From an uncultured Holophagaceae bacterium (GTDB lineage Bacteria; Acidobacteriota; Holophagae; Holophagales; Holophagaceae), in NCBI GenBank assembly GCA_903927605.1, contig CAIYNT010000229.1, positions 1 through 33,999 of the forward strand: 33,999 nt of DNA, read 5' to 3'. The position numbers were made by a program, and so were the translations under genes. Below, in pieces: positions 32,998 through 33,999 of this stretch. Within the stretch, counting starts at the first letter, position 1, and each line of letters starts with the position of its first letter. The notes below the pieces were generated by a model, which ran no database searches, was not told the DNA's origin, and saw nothing but the letters and a program-made list of their open reading frames with translations.

Positions 32998-33091
32998 GCT
33001 TTCAGCTATCGGCCATCAGCTATCAAAAGCGGGCGCCGGGTGGTGCCCGCTTTTGGGCTTTACTGAGAGCTGAGGGCCGACAGCTGATAGC
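32998..33091. repeat. Inverted heptameric repeats flanking a terminator
   Basis: Left of the terminator TCAGCTA-TCGGCCA-TCAGCTA reads as three consecutive heptamers (from about 33002). On the right GAGCTGA-GGGCCGA-CAGCTGA-TAGC reads as the inverse. As an inverted repeat, the arms 32998-33024 and 33065-33091 agree at most positions (mismatches near 4 of 27), so the RNA could form a long stem with the terminator hairpin as its apical part. This is not coding and occupies most of the 113-base rplY-pth spacer. Confidence 0.7.
33025..33054 (+). terminator. Rho-independent terminator after rplY
   Basis: AAAAGCGGGC (33025-33034) and GCCCGCTTTT (33045-33054) form a perfect 10-bp stem around a 10-base loop. 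The 3' arm ends in TTTT, giving the U-run, and the 5' arm AAAA pairs with it, so the same structure could stop transcription from either strand. Confidence 0.85.
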
Positions 33092-33103
33092 TTCATCTGA
33101 ACC

Positions 33104-33673
33104 ATGTGGACCCTTGTACCCCTAGGAAACCCTGGACCGGAATACCAGGACACCCGCCACAACCTCGGCCGCCTTCTGCTCCAGCGTTGGATGGCGGACC
33201 GGGACCTTGCGCCAGCTCCGAGGAAACGCTTCCCCTCTGGAACGCTCTACCCGCTGACGGCTCAGTTGCAAGCGCTGGTGCCCACGACCTACATGAACCT
33301 TTCCGGCGAGGCCTGTGCCCAGGCGGCGGCCGTGGGCCTGTACCCCCGGCGGCTGGTGCTTCTCCACGACGACAAGGACCTCCTCCTGGGGACGGGCCGC
33401 TTCCGGATGAATGGCTCAGACGGCGGACACAACGGGCTACGATCCATTTTTGATTCCCTGGGGACCCAGGACGTCGCCCGCTTGCGCCTGGGCATCGGCC
33501 CCTTCCAGCGTCCCCTCGTCGATTTTGTGCTGGAGCCCTGGACGGATCCCGAATGGGACCGTATTGCCTCCCTGGACGCCCCCTTCTCGCAGTTTCTCGA
33601 CTTACTGGCGAACACGGGGAACCTGGACACCCTGTCTGACAAGGTCAATCCGGCGGCGTTCTGGGAGGAGTGA
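33104..33673 (+). CDS. pth: Peptidyl-tRNA hydrolase
   Basis: A 189-residue Pth, which releases stalled peptides from peptidyl-tRNA. The signature LGNPGPEYQDTRHNLG carries catalytic His19, and PTTYMNLSG (Asn65), HDDKDLLLG (Asp89 or 90) and GGHNGLRSI (His109, Asn110) complete the active site. The length is standard. No Shine-Dalgarno is visible before ATG 33104; the start follows the repeat-flanked terminator by 12 bases, so translation may be leaderless or weak. The rplY-pth-rpsF order is a common bacterial arrangement. Confidence 0.95.
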   Translation: MWTLVPLGNPGPEYQDTRHNLGRLLLQRWMADRDLAPAPRKRFPSGTLYPLTAQLQALVPTTYMNLSGEACAQAAAVGLYPRRLVLLHDDKDLLLGTGRFRMNGSDGGHNGLRSIFDSLGTQDVARLRLGIGPFQRPLVDFVLEPWTDPEWDRIASLDAPFSQFLDLLANTGNLDTLSDKVNPAAFWEE

Positions 33674-33707
33674 CTCCAGCTTTTCCTTTGATCTTCCGGC
33701 CTTTTCA

Positions 33708-33790
33708 CGCGAAACTGTTCCTTCGCGTCCTCCGCTGGAGGGCTCTTCCTTGCTCCCTGGAATCCACAAGGGGGCTTCATATCCACAAGG
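33708..33790 (+). promoter_or_regulatory. rpsF leader: two hairpins and a duplicated ribosome-binding site
   Basis: CGCGAA-N8-TTCGCG (33708-33727) is followed by CCTCC-GCT-GGAGG (33729-33741). Closer to the gene, ATCCACAAGG occurs twice (33762-33771 and 33781-33790), a 19-base tandem duplication that gives two SD-like AAGGGGG and AAGGAGG sites; only the second is correctly spaced for rpsF. S6 leaders that bind S6-S18 are known in bacteria, but I cannot match that motif with confidence. Confidence 0.4.
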
Positions 33791-33797
33791 AGGACAG

Positions 33798-33999
33798 ATG
33801 CGTCGCTATGAGACCATCTTCATCGCCTCCCCTACGCTGACGGACGAGCAATCGGATGAGCTCGTCAAGCAGTACGAGGGGATCATCGCCGAGCAGGGTG
33901 GCGAACTGCTCAAGACCGACAAGTGGGGCCGCAAGAAGCTGGCCTACGAAGTCCAGAAGTTCAGCGAGGGCTACTACACCCTGTTCGAGTTGAACGCGG
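33798..33999 (+). CDS. rpsF: 30S ribosomal protein S6 (partial, 3' end off window)
   Basis: The first 67 codons of bS6, which binds 16S rRNA with S18 on the platform. MRRYETIFIASPTLTDEQSDE and the later KWGRKKLAYEVQKFSEGYY are typical; the latter carries the conserved GRKKLAYE strand. AAGGAGG lies four bases before the ATG. The usual partners rpsR and rplI would be expected just beyond the window. Identification is secure despite truncation. Confidence 0.97.
   Translation, partial: MRRYETIFIASPTLTDEQSDELVKQYEGIIAEQGGELLKTDKWGRKKLAYEVQKFSEGYYTLFELNA

Overview
The window is 34 kb of GC-rich, densely coded bacterial chromosome. A FadL-type outer-membrane barrel, Tat-type leaders and a bc1-like Rieske protein point to a Gram-negative organism that can respire. 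The gene content and style (RamB/ScfR-type regulator beside isocitrate lyase, tRNA-tuf cluster, arsenic operon, catalase/rubrerythrin/SOD island) fit Acidobacteriota, possibly class Holophagae (Geothrix/Holophaga). That placement is an inference from the proteins; no marker here proves it. I saw no insertion sequence, prophage, CRISPR array, rRNA or plasmid gene. Base composition looks even throughout.

Layout. (1) 1-5594, minus strand: frr, a TSUP permease, a small membrane protein, a FadL-like barrel, rlmB, then tRNA-Tyr, tRNA-Gly, tRNA-Thr and tuf, which runs off the left edge. This is mostly translation machinery. (2) 5747-9900: a secreted hydrolase and a secreted hypothetical (plus), then aceA (minus) divergent from a RamB/ScfR-like regulator (plus) across an AT-rich spacer with repeated AGTCAAT sites, a likely glyoxylate-shunt control point. 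(3) 9901-15012: an acyltransferase and purM (minus), then on plus a low-complexity hypothetical, folE, a YciI-like protein and a cassette of small genes including a UPF0178 protein. (4) 15040-22169, plus: a redox and stress island with an FMN-binding PNPOx-like protein, rubrerythrin, catalase, a probable DUF3501-like protein, Dps, an Fe/Mn superoxide dismutase, a metallophosphoesterase translationally coupled to a Rieske protein, and an ECF sigma factor fused through a membrane helix to an RskA-like domain.

(5) 22151-32135, minus: a 10 kb co-directional run. It begins at ppk and continues through mrp, a hotdog thioesterase, a K+ channel with an RCK domain and the arsenic operon (arsR, a Cys-rich AhpD-like protein, acr3, arsN, arsC, an ArsP-like permease, a small thioredoxin). 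It ends with a prephenate dehydrogenase-chorismate mutase fusion. (6) 32223-33999, plus: rplY, pth and the start of rpsF. The rplY leader holds three successive hairpins. The rplY-pth gap holds a terminator flanked by inverted heptameric repeats.

How the parts work together: the peroxide island pairs H2O2 removal (catalase, rubrerythrin), superoxide removal and iron storage (Dps). A near-palindrome upstream of rubrerythrin recurs in related form upstream of SOD, which suggests a common regulator. The ars operon covers sensing, As(V) reduction, As(III) export, probable organoarsenical export and N-acetylation, plus one poorly understood thiol-rich protein. The best candidates for undescribed biology are that Cys-rich protein, the sigma/anti-sigma-like fusion, the shared rbr/sod operator, the structured rplY leader and the heptamer-flanked terminator.
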